A stretch of DNA of 64,000 nt from Oscillatoriales cyanobacterium SM2_2_1 (GCA_012031145.1 JAAUUH010000003.1:1-64000); one strand, 5' to 3'; positions 1 through 9,515 are shown, numbered from the stretch's first letter. Translations and numbers: made by a program. The notes: generated from the sequence alone by a model not told the origin.

Positions 1-337
1 TGTTACGGTCAAGATACTTAGGGTTGCCCTACGGGAAAATAGCTCGATGCCAGACTTACCCTGCTTATATCTTCACTTCTCGGTCTTCTTATGCTGAGAA
101 TGATAAAGAGCATTTTGAATAGCCTGTAGGTAAAGAGAGCTTTGTCTTTTTAATTAAAACAGAGTTACTCTCTTCATTCTTAGATAAGTTTTTTGGTATG
201 AGAAATTGAAAAATGCAAGAAAGTCATCAAACTAAAAGAATTGCATTTCTTATTCATTGAAGTTTATTGCGTGCTCTAGTTGTTGAGAACTATCAGGTAG
301 TGAATGATATCAACCGATCTTACATCCTATTGAGGAA
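1..337. other. Left-edge stretch without a recognisable gene
   Basis: AT-rich sequence with stops in all frames and no family I can recognise. It lies just beyond the C-terminal end of the IS630 relic and may include that element's outer end, but I could not match terminal inverted repeats by eye. Confidence 0.4.
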
Positions 338-1295
338 TTAAGAGGTACAGTAGCAGCACTTGTCAAACCAGCTCTTAAAGAAAGATTTATCCAAAAGCAG
401 CAAGAAAACTCGCAATACTTGTTGAATCGCAAAGGAAGTCTGCGGTTTAAGCCGTCTGATGAAATTCTTGAGAACCGGCCAAAGCGTTTCAATAGGATTA
501 AAATCAGGAGAATATCTGGGTGAGTACAGAGGCTTTGCTCCTGAGTCTACAATCATTTTCTGAACTTTCTCGCTCCTGTGAATCTTCAAATTATCCATGA
601 CTACTACCTTGCCTTTAGAGAGCTTTGGACATAAATCCTCATGTACTAATGCCTCAAAGTCTTCAGCCTTCATTGAATCTTTGATTATCCTGATACAAAC
701 TAACCCATCAACGGAAATTGCACCAATCACAGTATGATGACTGCCCTTTGTAAGATTCGGGGCGGCTGAACGCTCTTCTGCCTTCCAGACTCCTTGCTAT
801 TGATCTTTCCATTCCTTCCCAGATTTCTGCTTCATTAATGCAGATTAAATCTTCTGGTTTGATTTCTTTCGCCTCTTGCCAGTAGTCAAATTTTTCCTGC
901 TGACACTCGGCACTTAAGGCTTTTTCACTGCGATATGTTTTTTTTAAGGTCAATTTTTGTTTCTTCAAATATCGACACATTGCTCCTGTGGTTACATACA
1001 CTCCTGTTTTCTCATCTATCTCTTCACAATATTGTGCCAAAGTCCAATCGGGATAGGCTACTAATATGGCAATGACCAATTCCTTGTGTGCTTCTAACTG
1101 ACTGGGCTTACGACTCCCTATTTTCTTCGGTTCTAAGTTCCCCATCTCTCTTTGTTGATTCACCAACCTCTCAACGGTTTTTGGGTCGACCATAAACTGT
1201 TTAGCTACTTTACGAAGTGATGTTTTTCCTGTTTCGTAGGCGGCTACTTTCTTTTTTTCTTGAATCCGCTGAATATGGCATAGCGTTATCAGCAC
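338..1295 (-). pseudogene. IS630-family transposase relic (frameshifted)
   Basis: Two minus-strand reading frames together make one transposase. The upstream part (708-1295) has a helix-turn-helix-like start (SLRKVAKQFMVDPKTVERLV) and a second DNA-binding stretch ending in TYRSEKALSAECQQEKFDYW. The downstream part (338-730) has the DDE core, with VVVMDNLKIHR (second Asp) and YSPDFNPIETLWPVLK (the DxxPIE box). The frame changes near 708-745, where the upstream frame reads into QSSYCDW while the other frame gives HHTVIGAIS. The first catalytic Asp of the family appears replaced by Asn in ICINEAEIW. The frameshift plus the lost catalytic residue make this a dead copy. I am confident of the family; the outer ends of the element are not resolved. 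Confidence 0.8.
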
Positions 1296-1417
1296 ACCGG
1301 TATTTTCTGATTCTATTTATTGAACCTTGTATTTGCTCAATAGACTGTATTGTTGATGATTGAATTTGATTTTCATGTTGTTTTTGATTCGCGCTTTTAA
1401 CTGAGTTTTTGTCGTGC

Positions 1418-1946
1418 TTAAATCATCGAGAATTCTTGGCTTGCAAACCTTCTATCCATTATTTCAATTTCATTACTCGGAATCATAGTGTTTACTATTC
1501 TAGTAAAGCGAACATCATGACCCTGTCTAAAATAAATTAAGCATTCGTCTGGATTGCCTTGCGTTGAATTTACACCATTCATCAGTTTGACTTGGTGGTA
1601 TCCGTACTGCTGAAATAACTTACTTGTCAAAGTGATTACAGTTGAGCCAATTGAAATCAGCATTTATGTCGTTGCAGGATTCTTCCGTTTTAGTTTCTCT
1701 GTCAGTTCTATTTATAGCTATTTCAGATTTTTTTGAGACAATCTCGCCCTCACCTCCGCCTCTCTCCCATAAAGGGCGAGGGGAGTAATAGTACGTACTC
1801 AAAACAACTATAATTGTGTCGCTCTTAATTAAATTGACTATAAACTCGATGAAAATACTGCTCGTTTCGATTTTTAGAGGCTTTAGAAAAGGTGGAGATA
1901 TCGACTTAATACCTGATTTATTCAGGCGATAGAAGAGATCTCTCAT
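1418..1946 (-). pseudogene. IS4-family transposase relic
   Basis: Reading on the minus strand from 1946, a piece starting MRDLFYRLNKSGI resembles the N-terminal region of cyanobacterial IS4-type transposases. A low-complexity repeat follows. Then, in another frame (1663-1418), TLTSKLFQQYGYHQVKLMNG, a GHD box and EIMDRRFASQEF match the central catalytic region, where intact relatives read IMDRGFAS. The C-terminal third is missing, and the two pieces are in different frames, separated by the hairpin repeat at 1743-1785. The assignment rests on remembered family motifs; exact IS identity is not claimed. Confidence 0.55.
1743..1785. repeat. Hairpin repeat inside IS4 relic
   Basis: CTCGCCCT (1743-1750) and AGGGCGAG (1773-1780) are perfect inverted arms around a pyrimidine-rich loop. 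The composition resembles the common cyanobacterial CCCTCACCC...GGGAGAGGGG intergenic repeat, a relative of which lies at 19058-19142. It interrupts the transposase remnant, so it arrived after, or together with, the decay of that element. Confidence 0.5.
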
Positions 1947-2324
1947 GCCCGTTAAACTCTGGTCTAAAACAAGAGATAACCGGTTTCAAAGAATAAGCGT
2001 GAGTTTAAGACTAGATAATCGTTCGCAGGAAATCGTTTGAGGAGTGATTTGACAAGCGTGAAGAACGATTATAGCGCTGACACATAGTCATTTTAATTAA
2101 GATTGAGACTGCAAAAGACCAACATTAACATTCGAGTTCAGACCGAGTAAGGGTTTGAAGTTGGAAAAAGCTGTATCAAATTCAAGTTAAATGACTATAC
2201 ATTTTTATTTTTCTTGGGGACGGAATACTATATTCTACCCTCATCTTTTCGGTGTTAAGCTATCTTTCAATGCTTCTGGTCAATTGGGTGCAAAAACTAT
2301 CATTAGCAGCAATATTCTCTTATC
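1947..2324. other. Non-coding decayed stretch
   Basis: No reading frame of useful length and no RNA motif that I recognise. It sits between the IS4 and ISKra4 relics and is probably mobile-element debris. Confidence 0.4.
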
Positions 2325-2676
2325 TTGAGGATGGACATGACGAGATCGGAGCTTATTTGCTGCAATAGAGGCATCAGAACAGAAGTTTGAGATACTGGAT
2401 GATTTCATTATGCAAGAATATCTTCATGCTGTAAGTGGTTCTTCACGTCATTTAGCTAGGGCAGAAGATTTATTCTGGCAAGGTGATGTGATGAGGCGAT
2501 TACTCTATTTGAGGGATATAAGTTCAAGGTCGTACTCCTGAGTATGGCATCTCCAAAAACAGGAGCTTACCATTGGCACTGGTGCTATTGCATCAACAAC
2601 TAAACAAATTCGTCGCCGCATCAAAATTATGGGCGCGCAGTGGAACCAGTACCTTGTTTTGTGTAATGTTGCTTAA
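2325..2676 (+). pseudogene. ISKra4-family transposase relic (C-terminal part)
   Basis: The plus strand reads LEDGHDEIG, then FAAIEASEQKFEILDDF (from 2356), followed by HLARAEDLFWQGDV. After a frame change it reads LTIGTGAIASTTKQIRRR and KIMGAQWNQ up to a TAA at 2674-2676. Intact ISKra4-type transposases have DGHDGIW, EILDWYHL, a GSGAIESTVKQIDRRTKISGAQWN block and then the C-terminus, so the order and motifs fit. The N-terminal half is absent, at least one frameshift separates the blocks, and the GSGAIES box is altered to GTGAIAS. This is a short relic rather than a functional gene. Confidence 0.65.
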
Positions 2677-2813
2677 GTTTTGAAGTATCGCTAGGCCTAC
2701 CTCAATAGCTATTTCTATTCTCCCAAGCATAGTTACTCGGCTCCTGATTGAAATGCTCCCGTATCGTTGAAGTAATATGACCTAAATCTATGGCGAAGAA
2801 TCTTCCGTAAAAA

Positions 2814-3611
2814 TTAAAGTTTATCTGCGGTGGGAGAAACAGTCCAATACATCCGATAAATACGACGAAAAGGGAATATGAATTGCTGCCAATAGCCTAG
2901 GGGAACAGGCAAATCAGATCCATATTGGAAGGGCATATCCCCCTCCGGCAGAGACAATGTTCCCCCCAGCAAATCCCACAAAGGAAATAGTACCGCAAAA
3001 TTCTTGTGCTGCTCCTTTGGCTGGTAATGGTGATGCCAGTGGTGATACTCGGGAGTGACTATTAGCCAGCGGAGTATCGGAAATCGCCATGGAACATTGG
3101 CATGAATCCAAAAAGCCATTCCCGCTGAGCAAAGCATAAAGATTGCCAGGACAGCAGGAGGAAAGCCTAAAAGATAGAGAGGTGCCATCTGGGAAATCTT
3201 GATTAGGATTTGCTCCAGAGGATGGATTCGCACGGTTGCCAGCCAATCCAGTTCCACAGAACTATGATGCACCATGTGGAATTGCCACAGCCATGGCGTT
3301 TGATGCATCAGACGATGAAGCAAGTAATACATTAGGTCGCTAACCAAGAGTGCCAATATTACCTGAAAGGCGATCGGACATACATCAAGTCCGATTCTAG
3401 AACTGTTCACTAGGGACATCAGCAACCACTCGCTCACAATCCGCCCTACACCATAGCCAACGCTGTAATGCCCGAGATCCGTGGCAAAGCCGGCACGCCA
3501 AGTCTTCTGGGGACGTCCTGTCATGCGCTCTAGGGGAATAAAAAAAAGGCATAGGATTGCAAATCCCGCTAATCCTCTAGTTGAAAGCTCACGAAAGTCT
3601 AGGCAGGGCAT
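2814..3611 (-). CDS. Sterol desaturase / fatty acid hydroxylase family membrane protein
   Basis: A 265-residue di-iron membrane hydroxylase-type protein. The family's histidine boxes are present: HRLMH (His99, His103), HMVHH (His112, 115, 116) and the C-terminal HHWHHHYQ cluster (about 190-196). Hydrophobic segments lie near 12-26, 80-98 and 145-170, fitting an integral membrane enzyme that holds two irons at the cytoplasmic face. Family members hydroxylate or desaturate lipids, sterols or carotenoids; the substrate cannot be read from the sequence. It is the only intact-looking gene in the first 5.7 kb, flanked by transposon relics, so it may have arrived by transfer. The start at 3611 gives a full-length family protein. 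Confidence 0.8.
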   Translation of the reverse strand: MPCLDFRELSTRGLAGFAILCLFFIPLERMTGRPQKTWRAGFATDLGHYSVGYGVGRIVSEWLLMSLVNSSRIGLDVCPIAFQVILALLVSDLMYYLLHRLMHQTPWLWQFHMVHHSSVELDWLATVRIHPLEQILIKISQMAPLYLLGFPPAVLAIFMLCSAGMAFWIHANVPWRFPILRWLIVTPEYHHWHHHYQPKEQHKNFAVLFPLWDLLGGTLSLPEGDMPFQYGSDLPVPLGYWQQFIFPFRRIYRMYWTVSPTADKL

Positions 3612-3671
3612 AGGTTTTAAGCATGGGTGTTACACAGATTTGCAATGTCAAAAACGGCGAATTTAATATTA

Positions 3672-4049
3672 TCAATTATGAATTGCATATGCATTATAAA
3701 GGTCAATGTCAGAATCAAAACTTAAATATTGATCATTGCTACCACTCGGTAGGAATGAGTTGTAAAAGTAAGCTCCTAAATTAGGATTTTCAACGATTGC
3801 CAGCCATTCCAGCAACTGTCCCAAATGCCAATCTACTGAGATCATCAAAAGGTCATCAAATACTGACATGCCATTACGGTAAACCACGATTCCGGTATCA
3901 AGACAGTGGGCGGCAGTTTGTAGAAATGCAATATAGCTGTAAATAACTTGGTCAGGACGGGGTGCAGGGGTGAAACCCCTGACTGGGGGCGCAGCCCCTA
4001 AACCCCCTTTTCCTTCGATGTCCGAACCTACCCGAATATAGCTATACAT
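3672..4049 (-). CDS. Hypothetical ORF, 5' end inside the MITE-like repeat
   Basis: 125 codons. Roughly the first 40 residues are read from within the repeat at 3932-4047 (MYSYIRVGSDIEGKG onward). The remaining part (CLDTGIVVYRNGMSV, DDLLMISVDWHLGQLLEWL, NPNLGAYFYNSFLPSG) looks like real protein sequence of a family I do not recognise. The simplest reading is that a longer gene lost its 5' part when the repeat inserted, and the repeat now supplies an ATG. It may not be expressed. Confidence 0.3.
   Translation of the reverse strand: MYSYIRVGSDIEGKGGLGAAPPVRGFTPAPRPDQVIYSYIAFLQTAAHCLDTGIVVYRNGMSVFDDLLMISVDWHLGQLLEWLAIVENPNLGAYFYNSFLPSGSNDQYLSFDSDIDLYNAYAIHN
3932..4047 (-). repeat. MITE-like element, copy 1
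   Basis: On the minus strand it begins TATAGCTATATTCGGGTAGG, has a central GGGGCTGCGCCCCC palindrome followed by AGGGGTTTCACCCC, and ends in AAGTTATTTACAGCTATAT. The ends are imperfect terminal inverted repeats (TATAGCTATA against TATAGCTGTA). A second copy of nearly the same sequence lies on the plus strand at 13669-13782, differing by scattered substitutions and a few bases of length. It encodes no transposase, so it would be a non-autonomous element. Confidence 0.7.
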
Positions 4050-4199
4050 CAGCCAATTGATTGATGAATTATTGCTTGAACGCCTTACACGTCCCAGGAG
4101 TGTCTAAGCAGTGCCTACAACGGTACATCAATTAGAAGTTTCACCAGATTCTCAAAGCCGTTGAAGTCACCCCCAAAAACGGGTCGGTTGATCATTTCA

Positions 4200-4515
4200 G
4201 TGGAGTGAGATGGGGTTGTTTATTGGCTCTAGGGAGAATAACCCGTGGATTTGATTGGCGATGGATCGCGATGTACCGCCAGTGGGCGATTTGCTTCGCC
4301 ATTTTGTGGGAGGTGAAGGAGCTGGTGCCACCGAGCGAATGACATCGAGCGGTGGGCAAGGAAACCGGAAAAAACACCTATATTGAGCGCTTTAACCACA
4401 CTTTACGGCAGGCGTCGGGTGCTTGGTTCGTTAAATCTTGTCCTTCTCCAAGAAGTTGAGTAACGACATTGGGGCGATTTGGTATTTTATCTATCATGGC
4501 AATGCTTCTCTGCGT
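4200..4515 (+). pseudogene. IS1-family transposase relic
   Basis: Plus-strand pieces in changing frames read EMGLFIGSRENN, then LAMDRD after a stop. These are followed by MYRQWAICFAILWEV, then AVGKETGKNTYIERFNHTLR and finally NDIGAIWYFIYHGNASL. These correspond in order to the catalytic and C-terminal regions of IS1-type transposases (family consensus VGKxxGxTxYIERFNNTLRQ and IGAIWYFIHHYN). In-frame stops and at least two frameshifts show it is dead. Confidence 0.65.
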
Positions 4516-4542
4516 TCGTGACCATGACTATTCAGCCCACCG

Positions 4543-4977
4543 GCAATTTTATATCGCTCCAAGTTTATGGGTAAGGAAGCATACCACCTACTTAAGATGG
4601 CTAACATTCCTGTTGCTGGCTGAATTAAGGATAGTGATAGTCGCTCCAACGCCCTAGATTTTGATAGTGTCAATCTACTGACTATGCACTCCAGTAAGGG
4701 TTTGGAGTTTCTTGTTGTGTTTAGTATTGGTTTGGGCTTTAGGCCCAACGCTTACTCGCCCCCTGCCGAAGATGCCAGACTGCTGTATGTGGCAATGACG
4801 AGATCGACAGATAGGCTTTTGACCGGTGACCGGGATTCTGAGTTTGTAAAGCAGGTCGGTTCATTACTCCAGGCTCCGCTGGAAACCTTAGGTTCAAATC
4901 CAGACCATAGAAATGCTGAAGGCATGGAACACTACGGAATTCCCCCATCCAGGGAAATCAGGATTACAGACCGCTAA
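4543..4977 (+). pseudogene. UvrD/Rep-like DNA helicase relic (C-terminal part)
   Basis: The frame beginning AILYRSKFMGKEAYHLLK runs through one TGA stop (about 4620) into DSVNLLTMHSSKGLEF, which is superfamily 1 motif V. It continues to DARLLYVAMTRSTDRLL, which is motif VI. The trailing part resembles the segment after motif VI in UvrD-type helicases but diverges near the stop at 4975-4977. The ATPase half is missing and an internal stop interrupts the remainder, so the gene is a fragment. It adjoins the IS1 relic, which fits disruption by transposition. Confidence 0.65.
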
Positions 4978-5096
4978 ACCAAAGAGCAGCATGGGGTGTA
5001 TCGGGAAAGATTGCAGAACTATGGCGATAGAGTCCAGATGCCTAATCTGCTTTGCTAGCCACAAAACTTGCGGGCTTTACACCCTGGCGAAACACC

Positions 5097-5530
5097 TCAA
5101 TATTCACCCATGGCATTCGGGTAAGGATTCCAGCCGTTCCCTCCATAAGCGGCGATCATGCATTGATTGACTCTTTCTCTGCCCGTTTCTTCAGAGGTTG
5201 TGGCATTATGTCCCGCCATTTGATCAAATCTACTGACCGCCCCCAGTCGGGCTAGGGGTGCTTCCTGCAGGAGGGTTTGGACGGCGATCGCACCCGGTAC
5301 ACCACATCCCCATCGCTGTCTGCCCTTGACTTCTGCTGCGCTACCAACCAAAGCTGTCCAATACTTTTAATCGGTAGACTTCACCGAGCTAGGGAACTTC
5401 GTTGCTACATTCACCAGTGCGATCGCGATTTTCGAGGGGGAAGAACGGCAGTAGTCGCAGTCTATAGAGTCTTTTGGCAACTGGACTACCCAGGTTTTCC
5501 CATATTTTCCTGAAGGAACCGTCTTAGCGC
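5097..5530 (-). pseudogene. Unrecognised decayed ORF
   Basis: The minus strand keeps one frame for roughly 145 codons with a single internal TAA: KYGKTWVVQLPKDSIDCDY, then the stop, then WTALVGSAAEVKGRQRW, LARLGAVSRFDQMAGHN and ending GGNGWNPYPNAMGEY. The frame is longer than expected by chance and reads like protein, but I cannot place it in a family. No start or ribosome-binding site stands out. The rest of 4978-5772 holds no gene I can support. Confidence 0.25.
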
Positions 5531-5772
5531 CGATCTAGTAGCCGTACCCTCAAAGCCATTCGAGCCGGACTGACCGCCTCCGAGAGACCTCACCCCTACC
5601 CGACTCCATGGCAATCTAAACCAGTTCAGGTTGAAACGTGGTGAGTTCGGTTCGAGCCCTAACTGGTTCAGTTTAGACCCAGCCGCAGCGTTCTGAGCCT
5701 CAGTACTGTTCCATGGAAATGGGCGGATCTTCTGGTACAGTCAAAAAATGTTGACCTACTAAGCAAAGAGTT

Positions 5773-6891
5773 GTGGTAACCGGAAAAACTATGGGAACCC
5801 CCTTGGGGCATAACCTGGCGATCGCCCTAACCTGTTTAGGGTTATTGCTGAATCTATGGCTAGCCCTGCCTGGGAGCAGCGAGGCGGCCTTACCCAAGCA
5901 AAGCGCGATTAAGGATGCCCGGATTTTATTACGCAATGCCCTGCCCATTGAAGACGCCAATCTTCGCACGGTGCAGGTGCTGCTCGAAAAAATGCCGCGC
6001 CAAGCCAACCTTAAGCGCTGGTCTAGTCTGGCCAAGGACACCACCCAAGTCGAGCAAATGCTGCGGCGTGATCAACAACGCCTCATAAATGCGGTAGCTG
6101 CCGATCGCCAAGAGTTTGTCCGGCAACAGATCACCACGATGCTCGCCGTAGTGCCCACCCTCCAACAGGCGATTACCGACCGCGATCGGGGGCAGATCAA
6201 GCCTCTCAGTGAACAGATTCTGGGTTCTGTGGGGGCAATCGAGGCGGCCCTAGTCCCGGCGTTTCCCTATGTCGTACCCGATGCCTACGCCCACTTGCCC
6301 CAGCTTAAGGGGCGGGCGGAGGTGGAGTTTATGACTAAGGAGGGACGAATTGTGGCGACGATTGATGGCTACAGTGCTCCGGTGAATGCCGGTAATTTTA
6401 TTGATTTAGTGCGGCGCGGCTTCTATGACGGGCTAGACTTTAACCGCGCTGACGATGGCTATTTCCTCCAAATTGGCGATCCCGATGGTGCTGCCGATGG
6501 CTTTATCGACCCGGCCACGGGCATCCTGCGCACGGTGCCCCTAGAAATCCGCATTCCCCAGCAAACAGAGCCGATCTACGAACACACCCTAGAAGAGATG
6601 GGCTACGGACGCACCTTGCCGGTGCTACCCTTTTCCGCCTATGGCACCCTGGCCATGGCCCATGCTGCTGAGGAAGTGAATACCGCCTCATCCCAGTTTT
6701 TCTTTTATCTGTTTGAGTCGGACTTGACTCCGGCGGGGCTAAACCTCATGGATGGTAATTATTCAGTATTTGGCTATGTGACCGAAGGGGAGGAGATGCT
6801 CTACAAATTGCGGCTGGGGGACAAGATCCTGTCGGCTAGGGTGATCAGCGGACTCGAAAATCTGCAATTACCGGCCAGCGAGACGCTCTGA
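5773..6891 (+). CDS. Thylakoid-lumen-type peptidyl-prolyl isomerase (CYP38/TLP40-like cyclophilin)
   Basis: 372 codons from GTG, or 366 from the ATG at 5791. The N-terminus is an export signal (hydrophobic LAIALTCLGLLLNLWLAL, cut near SSEA-AL). Residues ~35-170 are helical and charged, like the PsbQ-like helical domain of CYP38. A cyclophilin fold follows (GRAEVEFMTKEGRIVATIDG, APVNAGNFIDLV, FYDGLDFNRA, SSQFFFYLF, GNYSVFGYVTEGEEML). This architecture is found in plant CYP38/TLP40 and cyanobacterial homologues linked to photosystem II assembly. Active-site residues of canonical cyclophilins are only partly kept, so isomerase activity is uncertain. Its 3' end overlaps the convergent SpoIID-like gene by 91 bp. 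Confidence 0.85.
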   Translation: MVTGKTMGTPLGHNLAIALTCLGLLLNLWLALPGSSEAALPKQSAIKDARILLRNALPIEDANLRTVQVLLEKMPRQANLKRWSSLAKDTTQVEQMLRRDQQRLINAVAADRQEFVRQQITTMLAVVPTLQQAITDRDRGQIKPLSEQILGSVGAIEAALVPAFPYVVPDAYAHLPQLKGRAEVEFMTKEGRIVATIDGYSAPVNAGNFIDLVRRGFYDGLDFNRADDGYFLQIGDPDGAADGFIDPATGILRTVPLEIRIPQQTEPIYEHTLEEMGYGRTLPVLPFSAYGTLAMAHAAEEVNTASSQFFFYLFESDLTPAGLNLMDGNYSVFGYVTEGEEMLYKLRLGDKILSARVISGLENLQLPASETL

Positions 6892-8398
6892 ATGGTTTGC
6901 AGCCGGGCGCTGGTGTAGTAAAAGTCGAGGATTTGGCGATAGTTTAACCCCTGACGGGCCAGGGCATAGGAGCCGGTCTGACTCATGCCGACGCCGTGCC
7001 CGAGTCCGCCGCCAATAAAGGCGTACCCTGTCAGGCGATCGCCTTGGCGCAGGGGTTCAAGGTAAAAGAAGGTGCTGTCCGGTGCATGGAAAGCGTCGAT
7101 AATTTCATCTTTGCGGATAGTGATGGGGCCTAGGTCGGTTTGCGCCTGCAGGGACAATACCCGTCCAGAGGCGGCTCGCTCGGTGACGGTGAGGCTCAGA
7201 ACTTCGCCGATCTTGGTTTGGCGATCGCCCGATAGCCGCAGAAACGCTTGCAGGGTCTGGCGTATTTCACCGAGGGTGCTCTGTCGTCGCCAGCGAAAAG
7301 TGCGCCATCCCACTTCGTTAAATCCTTGCCGCCGCTGGAGAAACGTCCGCACCGTGGACTCGGAAGAGAGGTTCCAAGGGTTTCGCTCCCGGCCACGAGC
7401 CGCCGCATCCCACACCGATTGTAGGTAGGGGCGGGGGGTGCCATCCCAGAGATCGTTAAAGTTAGCGGTGATGCCGCCAGTGGTGGAGGAGTAGAGGGCA
7501 TCAATGGGACGGTTTTGATAGGTCAAAATTTGCCCTCGGGTATTGGCGATCGCCCGGTCGGCCGTTGTTGTTGTGTCCTGTAGACCGCGATAGACCTGGC
7601 ACTGGGTGTCGGCACAGAGTTCGTAGTCATCTACGGCAAATCTCTGGCGACTGGCCAGGGCATAGGTGCGGGCCAAAACCGCCTGGGCCTCCACGGCAGC
7701 AAAAGGGGCATTGTAGCCAATTTCGTGGGGCACTACCCCTCGCAGGTAGGTCTCGATGGGCACGGCATTGACCAGGGTAAAGCTGCCGTAGGCATTGGGC
7801 TGGAACCGCAACCGACCGCCGTAGGGGCGACCGTTAACCCGCAACACACCGCGATCGCTTTCTAACTCAAACTGTCGTCGGTCGTAGCGCACCCCATTGA
7901 GCACCACCGACACCTGGGCTTGACGGGTTTGGGTTTCCGACACCAACTCCACCGCCCGATTGCCATGGGTGCGGGCTAGGGCAAGCACCGCCTGACGGGC
8001 TAGGGGCGAAGTATAGATGCCGCGATGGGCCCATACCTGCCAGCGCCGAGGCTGGGCGATTTCGGTGACAATGCCCCGCTGCTGCCAGTACAGAGCACTG
8101 GCTTCGGCATTTTCATAGCTGCGATGGTGGCTCAAATCACCCGATCCTGAACCACGGGCTGGCGCAGGGGCACCGACTGCACCTCAAATACGGCGCGATC
8201 GGTGGTGATGGTCTGCCATGGCTGGCGTTCATCGGCACCGGGAATCCGGATCCTCAGGCGATCGCCCTGAATGGTCAGCCGTTGATTCCCGCCGCTGCCA
8301 AACCGCTGCACGATCCCAATTTGCAAAACAGGATTGGCCGGCGGCTGTGCCTGAGCCATCTGTACGACCACGAATGCGCCAACCAAACCCAAAATCAT
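6801..8398 (-). CDS. SpoIID/LytB-domain protein (frameshifted)
   Basis: One protein of about 530 residues is split by a single-base indel. The first part (8398-8132) has a signal peptide (MILGLVGAFVVVQMAQA) and ends VVQDRVI. The second (8135-6801) continues SHHRSYENAEASALYWQQRG and carries the SpoIID domain (NAVPIETYLRGVVPHEI, AQAVLARTYALAS, SSTTGGITANF, GGGLGHGVGMSQTGSYALAR). One extra A in the AAA run at 8134-8136 restores VIL-SHHRS continuously. SpoIID-like proteins act on peptidoglycan, either as lytic transglycosylases or as amidase enhancers; the cyanobacterial role is not settled. The C-terminus overlaps the convergent cyclophilin gene by 91 bp and extends beyond the usual ILDFYYTSARLQ ending. 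Confidence 0.85.
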
Positions 8399-8566
8399 AG
8401 AATCGCCAATATCCTGCCAAACCGTGACGCTCTAATATACTGCGAAGTTGCCATACCTCAGCAGCGGCGGTGATTTCCCCTCACATTAAGCCAGCAGGAC
8501 AGGGCAGCCGCGATCAGGGGTATTGGCGTTGCTTTAAGGGGCAAGTTTTCTGGCGACTACTACGTC

Positions 8567-9385
8567 TCAATCGCTGCCTTCGGTGGACGGTTCTGGCGCA
8601 ATCAAAAGCTGTCCCTGGGCGGTGGTGATGGATTGACCGGTAATCAGCACCCGATCGCCCCGGAGCGTGACGGTTAACAGACCCTGCCTCGGGGAGCACT
8701 GTCGGGCACGAAAGCTCTGTTTTTGCAGTCGCGGCTGCCAGTAGGGGGCTAGTCCGCAGTGGGCGGAGCCTGTTACCGGATCTTCAGGAATGCCCGCTTG
8801 GGGGGCAAAAAATCGGCTGACAAAATCGATGCTGTCGGGATCGTGGGCGTCGCCACGGGCCGTGATGATCAGTCCCAAGGTCGGCAGTTGGGCGATCGCC
8901 CCTAAATCGGGCACAAACTGTTGCACAGCGGTGGCATGTTCCAGCTCCACCAGCCAGTAGTCGCCAACTTTGTAGCCCTGGTGGATGCCCGGAACGATTT
9001 CTGTGGTCTGGGTGATGAGGTGGGGGAAGTGGGCAGGAAAATCCAGGGTGATGCCTGCGGGGGTAAAGAACACCGTGAGGCGCTGCCGTTGGGTGTCAAA
9101 GCTTAGGGGCTGCTGGACATCAACTAAACTTCGCTCTCGCAAATAATGGGCCATGGCCAGGGTGGCATGGCCGCAGAGAGGGACTTCCTGGCGTGGCGTA
9201 AACCAGCGTAGGTGGTAGTGGTTGGGGGCCAGGGGCACGGCAAAGGCGGTTTCCGACAGGTTCATCTCGGCGGCAATCGCCTGCATTAAGGAGGAGTCGG
9301 GAAAAGCTTCCAAGACTAGAGTTGCCGCTGGATTTCCGGTAAAGGGGCGATCGCTGAAGGCGTCGATAATGGCAAATTCAAACAC
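8567..9385 (-). CDS. PhzF-family isomerase
   Basis: 272 residues, the family's usual length. Key motifs: FSDRPFTGNPAATLVLE near the N-terminus, MNLSETAFAVP with the catalytic Glu, PLCGHATLAMAHYL, and IPEDPVTGSAHCGLAPYW in the second half-domain. PhzF proteins are diaminopimelate-epimerase-like isomerases. The namesake acts in phenazine synthesis, but most members in bacteria without phenazine genes have unknown substrates. No phenazine genes are nearby, so only the family is assigned. It is transcribed alone, divergent from cobI. Confidence 0.9.
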   Translation of the reverse strand: MFEFAIIDAFSDRPFTGNPAATLVLEAFPDSSLMQAIAAEMNLSETAFAVPLAPNHYHLRWFTPRQEVPLCGHATLAMAHYLRERSLVDVQQPLSFDTQRQRLTVFFTPAGITLDFPAHFPHLITQTTEIVPGIHQGYKVGDYWLVELEHATAVQQFVPDLGAIAQLPTLGLIITARGDAHDPDSIDFVSRFFAPQAGIPEDPVTGSAHCGLAPYWQPRLQKQSFRARQCSPRQGLLTVTLRGDRVLITGQSITTAQGQLLIAPEPSTEGSD

Positions 9386-9515
9386 TTTTGATCGTCCTGG
9401 TATTCCTTGTAATTCCAGCCAATTAGCTTAAGAGATTACCACGGGCACACCCAACGACCCACGAATGGACTTTATATTAGGGGTGTTTGTGCCACAGCCT
9501 GTTTGAGGTGTTTCA

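Noticed and set aside
5619-5668. A tRNA-like T-arm (GGTTCGAGCCC) and AACCAGTT/AACTGGTT stem
   Set aside because: No acceptor stem, D-arm or anticodon arm can be drawn around it, and the loop of the outer stem is 34 bases.
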